Shown: piece by piece, positions 1 through 6,254 of the stretch
Layout of the letters: every line of letters begins with the position of its first letter
Numbering within the stretch: position 1 is the stretch's first letter
Assembly (NCBI GenBank): GCA_041663645.1
Contig: JBAYMH010000005.1
Span: 5,156 to 69,155 of the forward strand
Direction of reading: 5' to 3'
DNA length: 64,000 nucleotides
Source of the DNA: Minisyncoccus sp023229485
Lineage (GTDB): Bacteria > Patescibacteriota > Minisyncoccia > Minisyncoccales > Minisyncoccaceae
Translations under genes and position numbers: made by a program
The notes under the pieces: generated by a model
The model's database searches: none
Told to the model about the DNA's origin: nothing
What the model saw: the letters and a program-made list of their open reading frames with translations, nothing else

Positions 1-577
1 GTTCGAATATTTCTGGTCGAGTATATTGAGGATATTCTATAAATCCACCTGTTTTTGTCTGTCTTGTTTTAAGAAATTCGGGGCGACCAAGGACATTGGG
101 AATTAAGCGACTGATAGTCTCAATAACTATCATTGCTGGTAATTCCCCTCCCATAAGGTCATATTCCCCTATCGAGAGCTCTTCGTCGGCTATTTTATCA
201 TTTACACGTTCGTCTACACCCTCGTAGCGTCCACAAATAAATATTAGATTGTCATAGCCTTTAAATAATTGAGTGGCTTTTTTTTGATTGAATGGTTTTC
301 CTCTGGGAGTAAAAATAATCGTTCTAGTCTTCTTAGTCTTGTTTTTCTTTTTTATTTTTTCGACAGCTTTGAATATTGGTCCGATTTGCAAAACCATGCC
401 TAAACCGCCGCCATAAGGTCGGTCATCTACTCTTCCCTTCTTGTCTTTCTCTGCAAAGTCTCTAAGGTTATGAAGATTAATTTTAATCAGCTTTTTTTCT
501 TGAGCCTTTTTGATGAAAGTTTCGTTAAGGTAGGAGTCAAAGATATTTGGGAATATGGTAATGATATTGAAATGCAT
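1..577 (-). CDS. trmD: tRNA (guanine-N1)-methyltransferase, 3' end cut by window
   Basis: TrmD methylates G37 of tRNAs that read CUN, CCN and CGG codons, preventing +1 frameshifting. I translated the reverse strand from the ATG at 577; 192 codons are visible and the frame runs off the left edge. The start reads MHFNIITIFP, followed by the SPOUT knot signatures PYGGGLGMV (about residues 54-62), GRYEGVDERV (117-125) and SIGEYDLMGGELPAM (135-149), then YTRPEIF near the edge. These are the S-adenosylmethionine-binding loops of TrmD. It lies downstream of rpsP and khpA, as in the classical rpsP-rimM-trmD-rplS operon, but rimM is absent and a strong hairpin separates it from khpA. No Shine-Dalgarno sequence is evident before the start. 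Confidence 0.95.
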   Translation of the reverse strand, partial: MHFNIITIFPNIFDSYLNETFIKKAQEKKLIKINLHNLRDFAEKDKKGRVDDRPYGGGLGMVLQIGPIFKAVEKIKKKNKTKKTRTIIFTPRGKPFNQKKATQLFKGYDNLIFICGRYEGVDERVNDKIADEELSIGEYDLMGGELPAMIVIETISRLIPNVLGRPEFLKTRQTKTGGFIEYPQYTRPEIFE

Positions 578-603
578 ATTGAATTAGCAATATGAATTAT
601 TGA

Positions 604-636
604 AAAAGGCTATGCGAGGTGCCAGCATAGCCTTTT
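604..636 (-). terminator. Rho-independent terminator after khpA
   Basis: A 12-bp stem (AAAAGGCTATGC paired with GCATAGCCTTTT, 9-nt loop) is followed on the minus strand by a T-rich run. It lies between the khpA stop and the trmD start, so trmD should need its own promoter or read-through. The flanking A and T runs make the hairpin potentially bidirectional. Confidence 0.75.
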
Positions 637-650
637 GTTTGATTTTAAAA

Positions 651-986
651 TTAGATTTTGAAATCTTCAAAGTCTTCTGTCGTAGAAGATGTCTCAGTAG
701 TAGTTGATACTTCTTCTGGTTTTTTTCTAGAACCTCCCTCTGGCTCTTCAATTTTAAGATTGATTCTAGCGTGGTTTTTTAAACCAATAATTCTTACTAA
801 GCTTCGAATAGCTTTTGCAGTTGATCCTTGTCTTCCAATAAGCTGACCCATATCTTCTGGGTTGACTTTTACTGAAAGAAGTACTCCCATTTCGTCGACC
901 TGTCTGTCGATTTTTACATCTTCAGGGTGGTCAACTAAGTTTTTGACTATAAATTCTAGGAATTCTCTATCTCTTGGTGTTTCCAT
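651..986 (-). CDS. khpA: KH-domain RNA-binding protein KhpA
   Basis: A 112-residue protein with one KH fold. The GxxG loop is GRQG at residues 51-54, preceded by VNPEDMGQLI and followed by the helix STAKAIRSLVRIIG. KhpA (YlqC) proteins are about 75-80 residues and bind RNA, commonly with KhpB/Jag. Here the extra C-terminal 30 residues are a low-complexity Glu/Ser/Thr tail. I chose the ATG at 986 because homology begins there (METPRDREFLEF). An open frame extends to 1142, but it would code through an intergenic repeat and gives a non-conserved hydrophobic leader. The gene sits between rpsP and trmD, the usual khpA location, although rpsP is separated from it by a terminator and a small-RNA unit. 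Confidence 0.9.
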   Translation of the reverse strand: METPRDREFLEFIVKNLVDHPEDVKIDRQVDEMGVLLSVKVNPEDMGQLIGRQGSTAKAIRSLVRIIGLKNHARINLKIEEPEGGSRKKPEEVSTTTETSSTTEDFEDFKI

Positions 987-1094
987 TTTATTCGTTTCTA
1001 AATTAATTTTTATAATCCCAATTTTGGGTAGCTCGACCCTTTTCACCTCTATCTTAACTAAAATAATTATGAGTGATAGTAAAATAAATGTCAA

Positions 1095-1202
1095 CTGGTT
1101 GGAACCAGTAATTAGTGCTTTATGTGTCTGCTTCGCAAACATGAAGGCAACTTATGAGATTCCCCTCTTCTCCACCATGGGCGAGCAAGGCGGGAATGAC
1201 AA
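1095..1202. repeat. Mosaic intergenic repeat (GTAATTAGTG / GCAAAC / GGGAATGAC modules)
   Basis: The sequence runs AGTAATTAGTGCTTTATG, an imperfect inverted repeat ending TTCGCAAACAT, then GAGATTCCC...GGCGGGAATGAC. The same module order recurs at 6255-6360 and 58310-58425, and the first half recurs at 2190-2240. It overlaps the spurious upstream extension of khpA. I see no gene in it. Confidence 0.75.
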
Positions 1203-1270
1203 CGGATTTTCAACTTTTCAGGAGTGACGAAGAGGCAAAGCTACTGCGAGATAAAGAATTAATAGTTTAT

Positions 1271-1422
1271 AAAAAACAAAAGACACTAAATTTTAGTGTC
1301 AATAGATATATGAGAGAAGAGCATGTCTCTTCTCTCGGGAGTACGTTATGGGTGCTCCCCTTCTTCGTATGGATCGGAGTTTCCTGATATATTATGTCCC
1401 TCCTCAACTCCAAAGTTGGGAC
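1271..1422 (-). ncRNA. Small structured RNA, unit 1 (isolated member of the array family)
   Basis: This is a predicted transcript of about 150 nt. A promoter at 1429-1457 places the start on the G at 1422. The 5' end forms a GTCCC...GGGAC hairpin. After an unpaired middle comes a perfect 10-bp hairpin (GAGAGAAGAG/CTCTTCTCTC), a short AT linker and a terminator (GACACTAAAATTTAGTGTC followed by TTTTGTTTTTT). Promoter and terminator are nearly identical to those of the units at 4514-4639 and 5333-5471, while the hairpins differ in sequence but stay complementary, which suggests conserved RNA structure. I see no reading frame with a plausible ribosome site. Function unknown. Confidence 0.7.
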
Positions 1423-1603
1423 AATTTTTATATATAATATTTTGAAAAAAAATGCAAGGCTATTTGTTAAGATTTACGAGATCGGGCCTCCTACGGAGTA
1501 ACCGACCTCCTAAATCTTAAAAGCAAAAGATGCTAATGATAGGTTTTGCTCTTCATATTTGAGAAATAAAAAAAATTCCCGACTACGTTCGCCTATGGCG
1601 AAC
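1418..1603. repeat. Dispersed 185-bp duplication, copy A
   Basis: This segment is almost base-for-base the same as 4635-4822. It carries the TTGCAT promoter of the small-RNA unit, an imperfect palindrome (arms TTAAGATTTA at 1467-1476 and TAAATCTTAA at 1511-1520 enclosing GAGATCGGGCCTCC-type arms), a short GCAAAAGATGC inverted repeat and a degenerate TTCCCGACTACGTTCG module. It shows that promoter and palindrome were copied as one block. Confidence 0.85.
1429..1457 (-). promoter_or_regulatory. Promoter of small-RNA unit 1
   Basis: On the minus strand the -35 box TTGCAT (1452-1457) and -10 box TATATA (1429-1434) are 17 nt apart, and the predicted start is 1422. The same TTGCAT box appears in the rpsP promoter and in units 2 and 3, so this looks like a normal housekeeping-sigma promoter. 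Confidence 0.7.
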
Positions 1604-1614
1604 AAGTGAGTAAT

Positions 1615-1642
1615 AAAAAATAACGGACGAGGGTCCGTTATT
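1615..1642 (-). terminator. Terminator of rpsP
   Basis: The stem TAACGGAC/GTCCGTTA (1621-1628 and 1633-1640) with a 4-nt loop is followed on the minus strand by six T residues. It closes the rpsP transcript 20 bases after its stop. Confidence 0.85.
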
Positions 1643-1661
1643 AGTTTATTAAAAATATAAG

Positions 1662-2108
1662 TTAAGCAGCGGGAGTTTCGGTAGTTTCTGTAGTAGGCTC
1701 CTCGGCTGGAGTTTCAGCGGGAGTTTCAATAATAGGTTCTTCTACTATTTCAGCAGGAGCTTCCTCTATCTTGACTTCTTCCGCAACAGCGACAGGAGCT
1801 TCTTTCTGTATTTCTTTTACTGGCTCTGGTTTTGGTTCTGGTTTTACGAAGTATATTTTTCGTTTTGGTTGATCAATTACTTTATCAGAAACGAGCATGT
1901 TGTGAACTGTGTCTGAAGGTTGAGCCCCAACAGAAACCCAGTATTGAGCTCGGTCTTTTTTGATATTTCTTTGTTTTGATTTTGGATCATAGCTTCCAAT
2001 CTCTTCCACAAATCTTCCCCCTGCAGGAGCTCTTCTTTTGTCTGTTACGACAATTTTATAAGAAGGTTGATGCTTCTTTCCTATTCTTAATAATCTGATA
2101 GTCAACAT
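1662..2108 (-). CDS. rpsP: 30S ribosomal protein bS16 with acidic C-terminal extension
   Basis: A component of the small ribosomal subunit body. The first 85 residues match bS16: MLTIRLLRIGKKHQPSYKIV, then RRAPAGGRFVEEIGSYDP and the helix ending ERAQYWVSVGAQPSDTV-like (here DRAQYWVSVGAQPSDTV). The remaining 60 residues (about 89-148) are a Pro/Glu/Ala/Thr-rich low-complexity tail; ordinary bS16 is 80-90 residues. A consensus-like promoter lies at 2149-2177 and a terminator at 1615-1642, so it is probably transcribed alone, separate from khpA and trmD. Confidence 0.96.
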   Translation of the reverse strand: MLTIRLLRIGKKHQPSYKIVVTDKRRAPAGGRFVEEIGSYDPKSKQRNIKKDRAQYWVSVGAQPSDTVHNMLVSDKVIDQPKRKIYFVKPEPKPEPVKEIQKEAPVAVAEEVKIEEAPAEIVEEPIIETPAETPAEEPTTETTETPAA

Positions 2109-2148
2109 AATTTTGATAAGTTTTTATTAATTCCGTATAACGCAGTTT

Positions 2149-2177
2149 ATAATACAATAAATTTTAGTTAAATGCAA
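2149..2177 (-). promoter_or_regulatory. rpsP promoter
   Basis: The -35 box TTGCAT (2172-2177) and -10 box TATTAT (2149-2154) are separated by 17 nt on the minus strand, placing the start near 2142, about 34 nt before the rpsP ATG. Confidence 0.7.
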
Positions 2178-2189
2178 GTACCTTTTGAT

Positions 2190-2306
2190 AATTAGTGTTT
2201 TGTTGTTTGCGTAGCAAACATAAAGGCATTATACTATCTATGAGATCAAACCTCCTAAGGGAGGTTGCGACCTCCTAGCTAGCAAGGGATAGGTTGCAAT
2301 CTCATA
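2190..2306. repeat. Mosaic palindromic repeat downstream of rnc
   Basis: A GTTTGCGTAGCAAAC inverted repeat (about 2207-2221) is followed by a large imperfect palindrome bounded by TATGAGAT (2239-2246) and ATCTCATA (2299-2306). Inside are GATCAAACCTCC and GGAGGTTGCGACCTCC arms. The GAGGTC palindrome family recurs at 1467, 4685, 4864, 5511, 6362, 41885, 42334, 42721, 43793, 60018 and 63577. Confidence 0.8.
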
Positions 2307-2311
2307 AGTCT

Positions 2312-3010
2312 TTACCAGTTTTTGATTTTTAATGCTTTTTCAGCTGCGTTTAACTCGGCTTCGTGTTTTGATGTTCCCTCTCCATCGGTTATCATTTCTT
2401 CTCCAATAAATACTCCCACTAAGAATTGCTTCATATGGTCTGGTCCTATTTCTTTTAAGACCTGATAAGTTGGAGTAATCATAACTATCTCTTGAGCTCT
2501 TTCCTGGAAAAGTGATTTTGGGTCTTTATAGAGTTTTTTTTCTAGTATTTCTGGTAACTTTGGTAAGATTAAATATTTTTCAATAAATTGTTTGCAGGCG
2601 TCGTATCCTTGGTCCAAGTATAGTGCTCCAATAAGAGCCTCAAAAGAATCAGCTAAAATGTATTTTTTATTTTTGCCTTTTTCTTTAATTTCGCCTTGAG
2701 ACAAAAGAAGAATGTCTTCAAACTCTAATTCTTTTGCTAATTCAAAAAGTATGTTTGAGTTAACAAGTGATGCTCGCCAGCCAGTCATATCTCCTTCTGG
2801 TTTTTCTGGATAGTTGATGTATAAATACTCTGTAGTCACTAACTCTAATACTGCATCTCCTAAAAACTCCAATCTTTCGTTATGTCCTAATCCAAATTTT
2901 GGATTTTCGTTTAAGAATGAACGATGACAAAAAGCTTGAGTTAATAAGTTTTTATTTTTAAACTTAATACCTAGCCTTTCTTCAAATTTTAAAAAATCTT
3001 CTTCTTTCAT
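2312..3010 (-). CDS. rnc: Ribonuclease III
   Basis: An endonuclease that cleaves double-stranded RNA, including rRNA precursors. At 232 residues it has family-typical length. The signature NERLEFLGDAVLELV lies at residues 44-58 with catalytic E48 and D52; the second acidic pair is D121 and E124 in DSFEALIGALYLDQG. A double-stranded RNA-binding domain occupies roughly 160-230 (DPKSLFQERAQE near its start, KHEAELNAAEKALK at its end). It follows nusB by 5 nt in an rpmF-nusB-rnc operon, a set that links ribosome assembly with rRNA processing. Confidence 0.97.
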   Translation of the reverse strand: MKEEDFLKFEERLGIKFKNKNLLTQAFCHRSFLNENPKFGLGHNERLEFLGDAVLELVTTEYLYINYPEKPEGDMTGWRASLVNSNILFELAKELEFEDILLLSQGEIKEKGKNKKYILADSFEALIGALYLDQGYDACKQFIEKYLILPKLPEILEKKLYKDPKSLFQERAQEIVMITPTYQVLKEIGPDHMKQFLVGVFIGEEMITDGEGTSKHEAELNAAEKALKIKNW

Positions 3011-3015
3011 AATAC

Positions 3016-3477
3016 CTATTCTTCTTTTTCGGTTAAAACCGATTTGCTATTTTTATTTTGCTCTTCTATTCCTCGATAGACTGTGCCGAGTACTCCATTT
3101 ACAAATTTACGAGAACTTTCTCCACCAAAGTTTTTGGCTAGTTCTATTGCTTCATTGATAGCTACTTTTGGAGGAACATTTTCTTTATTTCCATAAAGAA
3201 GCTCAAATATTCCTAATCTAAGAATATTTCTGTCTAAAGGATTAATTTGTGGTATGGGCCATTCTGGGGCTGTCTTTTCGATGATTGCATCCATAATATC
3301 TAATTTTTCTTTAACTCCAATACTAAGATCCCAAATAAAGGCGGGTTCTTCCAATCCAGCACCAAATTCAGCAATATTTCTTTCAACAATATCGTTTAAT
3401 TCTTCTTGTTTGTTGTTAAAATCCCATTCATATAGGCTTTGCATTGCTATTGAACGAGATAAATGTCTAGAAGCCAT
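3016..3477 (-). CDS. nusB: Transcription antitermination factor NusB
   Basis: NusB binds boxA RNA with NusE (S10) and promotes rRNA antitermination. At 153 residues it is all-helical and shows the family pattern: RHLSRSIAMQSLYEWDFN at the start, then EWPIPQINPLDRNILRLGIFELLY and PPKVAINEAIELAKNFGGESS, and the closing KFVNGVLG. It lies 29 nt after rpmF and 5 nt before rnc and is presumably cotranscribed with both. Confidence 0.95.
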   Translation of the reverse strand: MASRHLSRSIAMQSLYEWDFNNKQEELNDIVERNIAEFGAGLEEPAFIWDLSIGVKEKLDIMDAIIEKTAPEWPIPQINPLDRNILRLGIFELLYGNKENVPPKVAINEAIELAKNFGGESSRKFVNGVLGTVYRGIEEQNKNSKSVLTEKEE

Positions 3478-3506
3478 AGAGTATTATTTAAGCTTTTTTA
3501 AGGTTC

Positions 3507-3743
3507 TTAGGCGGTTTTTTTCTTTGTCGCCTTTGGAGTTTTTTTAACTATTGGTTTTTCTACTTTTGAGACTACTGAAAGGTAATCTCTTCCTTTGTAG
3601 TTTCCACAGAATTTGCAAATAGTATGTGGTAAGACAGGCTTTCCGCATTTTTGGCACTTTACTAGCGTAATTGGCTTAATAAAAATATTACCTCTTCTTC
3701 TGTCTCTTTTTGATGTACTTAAATGTCTTTTAGGAACTGCCAT
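3507..3743 (-). CDS. rpmF: 50S ribosomal protein bL32
   Basis: A small zinc-ribbon protein of the large subunit, 78 residues. The start MAVPKRHLSTSKRDRRR is diagnostic. Four cysteines, C30, C33, C43 and C46, form the complete zinc site (CQKC...CKFC). The C-terminus adds a Lys/Thr-rich tail. It is first in the rpmF-nusB-rnc operon, with a promoter at 3774-3802. Confidence 0.96.
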   Translation of the reverse strand: MAVPKRHLSTSKRDRRRGNIFIKPITLVKCQKCGKPVLPHTICKFCGNYKGRDYLSVVSKVEKPIVKKTPKATKKKTA

Positions 3744-3773
3744 TTTTTTATATTGGTTATTATTAAAATGAAG

Positions 3774-3802
3774 ATTATATTTTAACTAATTTGAGTATTG
3801 AA
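3774..3802 (-). promoter_or_regulatory. Promoter of rpmF-nusB-rnc
   Basis: On the minus strand the -35 box TTCAAT (3797-3802), a 17-nt spacer and a perfect -10 box TATAAT (3774-3779) place the start about 23-25 nt upstream of the rpmF ATG. Confidence 0.65.
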
Positions 3803-4010
3803 TTAAAATAAAAGCTATAGTTTATTATGCATTTTTTCCTTGATTTGTAAAGGCGGAATAAGGTTTATGCAAAATTTCTGGACAAATGATTCTTTGATAT
3901 ATTTGCTTCTTCGACATGTTTTAATATGTGGCAGGAGTGGGAGTGAGGGGGCATCTTATTAGATTCTCGATCAGGTCCCTCCAGAGGCGGGCAAGGCGGG
4001 AATGACAAAT
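3803..4010. repeat. Intergenic stretch with a degenerate GGGAATGAC-type repeat
   Basis: The only recognisable element is at about 3951-4008 (GCATCTTATTAGATTCTCG...GGCGGGAATGACAAA), a copy of the mosaic repeat seen at 58360-58425. The remaining 140 bases are AT-rich. A possible 30-codon frame on the minus strand (ATG near 3918) has no ribosome site and I do not call it. Confidence 0.6.
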
Positions 4011-4262
4011 AAAAAAAGAAAAGACACCATTTGGTGCTTTTGAGATGGGAGGGTAGTCGGACTACCCTCATATGGAAATGTTCAAATTTTTTGAATTTTA
4101 GGAACGTGACCACATTCTTGTTTGCATTAGACCGTATATGCGTGGGTCGTTCCTACTTCTGCCGCGTCAACAACTTGCCCTGTTTCGAAAATTTGCTTCA
4201 TTTTTTTTCGAACCTCTTTGTCTCAAGGAGCCTTCTGATGCAATGCACCTACTCCAAGGGAC
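4011..4262 (-). ncRNA. Small RNA/leader unit 5 (first of seven tandem units)
   Basis: This is a predicted transcript of about 250 nt. The promoter is TTTACA (4292-4297), a 17-nt spacer and TACATA (4269-4274), placing the start on the G at 4262. The 5' region GTCCCTTGGAG...GCATTGCATCAGAAGGCTCC is nearly identical to unit 4 at 5226-5289. A 24-codon frame follows (4127-4201). A perfect 9-bp hairpin (GAGGGTAGT/ACTACCCTC, 4049-4069) precedes a terminator hairpin (CACC...GGTG, about 4025-4036) and the run TTTTCTTTTTTT. The architecture is the same as the neighbouring units. Confidence 0.65.
4127..4201 (-). CDS. Possible 24-residue peptide in small-RNA unit 5
   Basis: The frame starts at ATG 4201, reads MKQIFETGQVVDAAEVGTTH and four more residues, and stops with TAA. 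A GAGG ribosome-site-like motif lies 11 nt upstream. It has no recognisable family and is not conserved in the sister units, so it may be a short leader peptide or chance. Low confidence. Confidence 0.3.
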   Translation of the reverse strand: MKQIFETGQVVDAAEVGTTHAYTV

Positions 4263-4310
4263 ATATTTTATGTATCATATTTTTTTTATTTTGTAAAATC
4301 GAGCTTTTAA

Positions 4311-4464
4311 AAAAAGAAAACACCGCTTGGTGCTGATAAAAAATAATGTGTTAAATTTTAGACATTTGTAGTACTTACTACCGGGCAGGTCAATTTGTCA
4401 CACATTATCAATTAAGATTGGAAAGAGCCGAGATTCCAACTGAAGAGTATTATCTTCTTGGAAT
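4311..4464 (-). ncRNA. Small structured RNA, unit 6
   Basis: This is a predicted RNA of about 153 nt. The promoter is TTGAAA (4494-4499), 17 nt, TATATA (4471-4476), with the start at 4464. The RNA begins directly with a hairpin (ATTCCAAGAAGA paired with TCTTC and TTGGAAT around a 2-nt bulge). The middle can be closed by TAATGTGT/ACACATTA and contains GTAGTA/TACTAC. It ends with a CACC/GGTG terminator stem (4321-4332) and TTTTCTTTTT. I see no plausible reading frame. Confidence 0.65.
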
Positions 4465-4513
4465 ACTTTTTATATAATACATTTCTAAAAATATTTCAAG
4501 CTTTTTATCATTT

Positions 4514-4639
4514 TAAAAAGCAAAACGACACTAAATTTTAGTGTCGATAATAGAATTTGAGGAAAGGACCCTGCAACCTTTCCTCAAATATGTAGCTCTC
4601 TTGCCTTTTTTAGTGTCCCCTGATGCATATTGTAGGGAC
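4514..4639 (-). ncRNA. Small structured RNA, unit 2
   Basis: This is a predicted RNA of about 125 nt and the closest relative of unit 1. The promoter is TTGCAT (4670-4675), 18 nt, TATATA (4646-4651), with the start on the G at 4639. It has a 5' hairpin closed by GTCCC/GGGAC, then a perfect 13-bp hairpin (ATTTGAGGAAAGG at 4577-4589 read on the minus strand, paired with 4555-4567), the linker TCTATTATC, and the terminator CGACAC...GTGTCG (4526-4545) with TTTTGCTTTTT. The long hairpin differs from that of unit 1 but remains perfectly paired. Confidence 0.7.
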
Positions 4640-4836
4640 AATTTTTATATATAATATTTTGAAAAAAAAATGCAAGGCTATTTGTTAAGATTTACGAGAT
4701 CGGGCCTCCTACGGAGTAACCGACCTCCTAAATCTTAAAAGCAAAAGATGCTATTGATGGGCTCTTGCTTTTCATATTTGAGAAATAAAAAAAATTCCTG
4801 ACTACGTTCGCCCATGCGAACAATCGGGAATGACAA
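4635..4836. repeat. Dispersed 185-bp duplication, copy B
   Basis: Matches 1418-1603 almost throughout, including the unit-2 promoter and the palindrome arms at 4685-4694 and 4729-4738. Unlike copy A it ends in an intact CAATCGGGAATGACAAAGG module (to about 4836). The next 55 bases hold a short palindrome TACGAGGTCTGGCCTCGTA (4864-4882). Confidence 0.85.
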
Positions 4837-4892
4837 AGGAGTAATTGGACGAAAGAGGATGGCTACGAGGTCTGGCCTCGTAAGCTTTCCAA

Positions 4893-5289
4893 ATTAAAAA
4901 ACACCTTTTGGGGTGTATTGATATGTAAAGCGAGAGAGAGGAAGTTTTGAACTAGTATCATTGCTTCCTCTCTATAATAGCCTGACTTCTTTAACTTTTT
5001 TCGCTCCCTTGGGAGCTGGAAATTCCACTTAAGGAATTACCTGAATATCGATTTATTGTCTATAAAAGAACACTTCTCCTGCCCTTTACAAAACAAAGGG
5101 ACTTTTTCTCAATTGAATTGAGGAATTCTCGTCTATGTTTAAATTTTTTTCTGGGGGGACGTCGTGATGCAACTGGTTTGACTGTGTGCGTCATCTTGTC
5201 CATTGTGTGAAATTACACAACGCTTCTTAGACATTCTGCCTCTTTATCCACAAGGAGCCTTCTGATGCAATGCATCCACTCCAAGGGAT
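4893..5289 (-). ncRNA. Small RNA/leader unit 4
   Basis: This is a predicted transcript of about 396 nt. The promoter is TTTACA (5319-5324), 17 nt, TATTAA (5296-5301), with the start at 5289. The 5' module (ATCCCTTGGAG...GCATTGCATCAGAAGG) is nearly the same as in unit 5. A 31-codon frame follows (5139-5234). Farther down are small hairpins such as GAATTCCTCAATTC and AGCTCCCAAGGGAGC. The family-typical perfect hairpin (AGAGAGGAAG/CTTCCTCTCT, 4935-4973) comes next, then a terminator (ACACC...GGTGT, 4901-4916) with TTTTTT. Confidence 0.6.
5139..5234 (-). CDS. Possible 31-residue peptide in small-RNA unit 4
   Basis: The frame starts at ATG 5234 (MSKKRCVISHNGQDD) and stops at TAA. A GAGG motif sits only 4 nt before the start, which is close. 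It is not similar to the frame in unit 5 even though the upstream RNA module is shared. It may be a leader peptide, or there may be no translation. Confidence 0.3.
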   Translation of the reverse strand: MSKKRCVISHNGQDDAHSQTSCITTSPQKKI

Positions 5290-5332
5290 ATTTTTTTAAT
5301 ATCATAATTATTTTATTTTGTAAAACTTTTTT

Positions 5333-5471
5333 GAAAATAAAAACGACACTACTATTGTTAGTGTCGATAATAGGATTTGAGGGAAGAGTCTGGCTTCTTC
5401 CCTCGGCATGAGATTCCGGAACGAACTATTGTGTCCCCTCTGGGAAGAAATTTTTGATTCTTCCGAGGGAC
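5333..5471 (-). ncRNA. Small structured RNA, unit 3
   Basis: This is a predicted RNA of about 139 nt. The promoter is TTGCAT (5501-5506), 17 nt, TATATA (5478-5483), with the start on the G at 5471. The 5' hairpin is long (GTCCCTC...GAGGGGAC enclosing GGAAGAA...TTCTTCC). It then has GAGGGAAGA/TCTTCCCTC (5379-5404), the linker CCTATTATC shared with unit 2, and the terminator CGACAC...GTGTCG (5344-5366) with TTTTTATTTT. No convincing reading frame. Confidence 0.7.
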
Positions 5472-5510
5472 ATTTTTTATATATAATATTTTAGAAAAGA
5501 ATGCAAGGGT

Positions 5511-5565
5511 TTACCAAATACGAGGTCAAACCTCCCGAAGGGAGGTTTGACCTCGTATTTGGTAA
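5511..5565. repeat. Perfect 25-bp inverted repeat (GAGGTC family)
   Basis: The 25-bp arms at 5511-5535 and 5541-5565 are exact reverse complements around a 5-nt loop; their core is CGAGGTCAAACCTCC. This is the cleanest member of the palindrome family, inserted precisely between small-RNA units 3 and 7, touching the T-run of the unit 7 terminator. It could form a cruciform or a bidirectional hairpin in RNA. Confidence 0.9.
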
Positions 5566-6025
5566 AAGAAAAACACCTTTGCGGGGTGCGTTAGTAGTTA
5601 AGGGTAAAGAATAGGAAGAATAATTGATTTATCTCTTCCTATTCTTAATAAATAGGTCTTTTGAATTACCAACTGCGGATGATTCCTCTATGTAGGAAGT
5701 CCGAATGTGGCGAAATTCAAATGACCCTTTTGAAGGCTCACGGGAACAATACGGCCTGTGATTTTGTGCAATTTAGCACACCTTCATATTTCGAGGATAC
5801 TGTTATGGAATTAACACATATCCTCGTGCGTACATTTTGTTGCCCCACTCGGTGGGGACTTAGGCTTGCTAGCTTAGCATGGTCTTGTTTTCCGTGCCTT
5901 CTTAAGGGCCCTGATCCCGGCGAGGGTTTTATACGGGGGTGTGATACAGACAAAATCCATCAAGTTGGTTTGTTAATAAAACAACCATTGACATTTTCTT
6001 CTTGCTTACCTCCTTTAACTTGAAC
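5566..6025 (-). ncRNA. Small RNA/leader unit 7 with a short frame
   Basis: This is a predicted transcript of about 460 nt. The promoter is TTGACA (6055-6060), 17 nt, TATCTA (6032-6037), with the start at 6025. The 5' end carries a strong ribosome site (AAAGGAGG) inside a loop closed by CAAGTT/AACTTG, with a 21-codon frame. Hairpins follow: CCCCAC/GTGGGG, GAGGATA...TATCCTC with inner TGTTA/TAACA, and TGTGC/GCACA. Then comes the family-typical perfect 13-bp hairpin (AAGAATAGGAAGA pairing, 5607-5619 and 5634-5646) and a CACC/GGTG terminator (5574-5588). Confidence 0.6.
5929..5994 (-). CDS. Possible 21-residue peptide in small-RNA unit 7
   Basis: The frame starts at ATG 5994 (MSMVVLLTNQLDGFCLYHTP and one further residue) and stops at TAA. 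A near-perfect Shine-Dalgarno sequence AAAGGAGG lies 14 nt upstream, rather far. The ribosome site is inside a potential CAAGTT/AACTTG stem, so translation could alter folding of the downstream RNA, as in a leader-peptide attenuator. Inference only. Confidence 0.35.
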   Translation of the reverse strand: MSMVVLLTNQLDGFCLYHTPV

Positions 6026-6070
6026 GGTTTTTAGATACCATATTGTGAAAATGCTGTCAATATTTTGGAC

Positions 6071-6214
6071 AAAAAAAATGAGACTGTAATATTTTAGTCT
6101 CGGTATTGAGAGAAAGAAATAAACCTTTCCCAACCTAGCGATTAGAAAAAACATAATCCCAGGGACGCCAGCTCCGTAAAGGAGCAAAAGAAAGTGTCGC
6201 CTATCTGGCTGACA
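6071..6214 (-). ncRNA. Small structured RNA, unit 8 (last of the array)
   Basis: This is a predicted RNA of about 144 nt. The promoter is TTGCCC (6243-6248) with TAATAT at 6220-6225 (17 nt) or TATAAT at 6222-6227. The 5' hairpin is TGTC-A-GCC/GGC-GACA, followed by GCTCC/GGAGC. It ends with a strong terminator (GAGACT...AGTCTC, 6080-6101) and eight T residues. Its terminator loop resembles those of units 1-3 (ACTAAAAT). It lacks the long purine-rich hairpin of the others. Confidence 0.6.
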
Positions 6215-6254
6215 AAGTCATATTATAATAATTTTTGTTTTAGGGCAAGGGTCA

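Noticed and set aside
987..1142. N-terminal extension of khpA to ATG 1142
   Set aside because: It would translate an intergenic mosaic repeat into a hydrophobic leader; KhpA homology starts at ATG 986.
5738..5953. 71-codon frame on the minus strand within small-RNA unit 7
   Set aside because: Needs a TTG start without ribosome site, has odd Pro/Arg/Ser composition, and covers several hairpins; more likely untranslated RNA.
5661..6023. 120-codon plus-strand frame
   Set aside because: Antisense to the RNA units, no ribosome site or recognisable protein character.
5960..6187. 75-codon frame across units 8 and 7
   Set aside because: It runs through the unit 8 terminator and the unit 7 promoter.
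4011..6214. Retron, tmRNA or 6S RNA identity for the array units
   Set aside because: No reverse transcriptase gene, no tRNA-like acceptor with tag frame, and no single long bulged duplex; sizes and folds differ between units.
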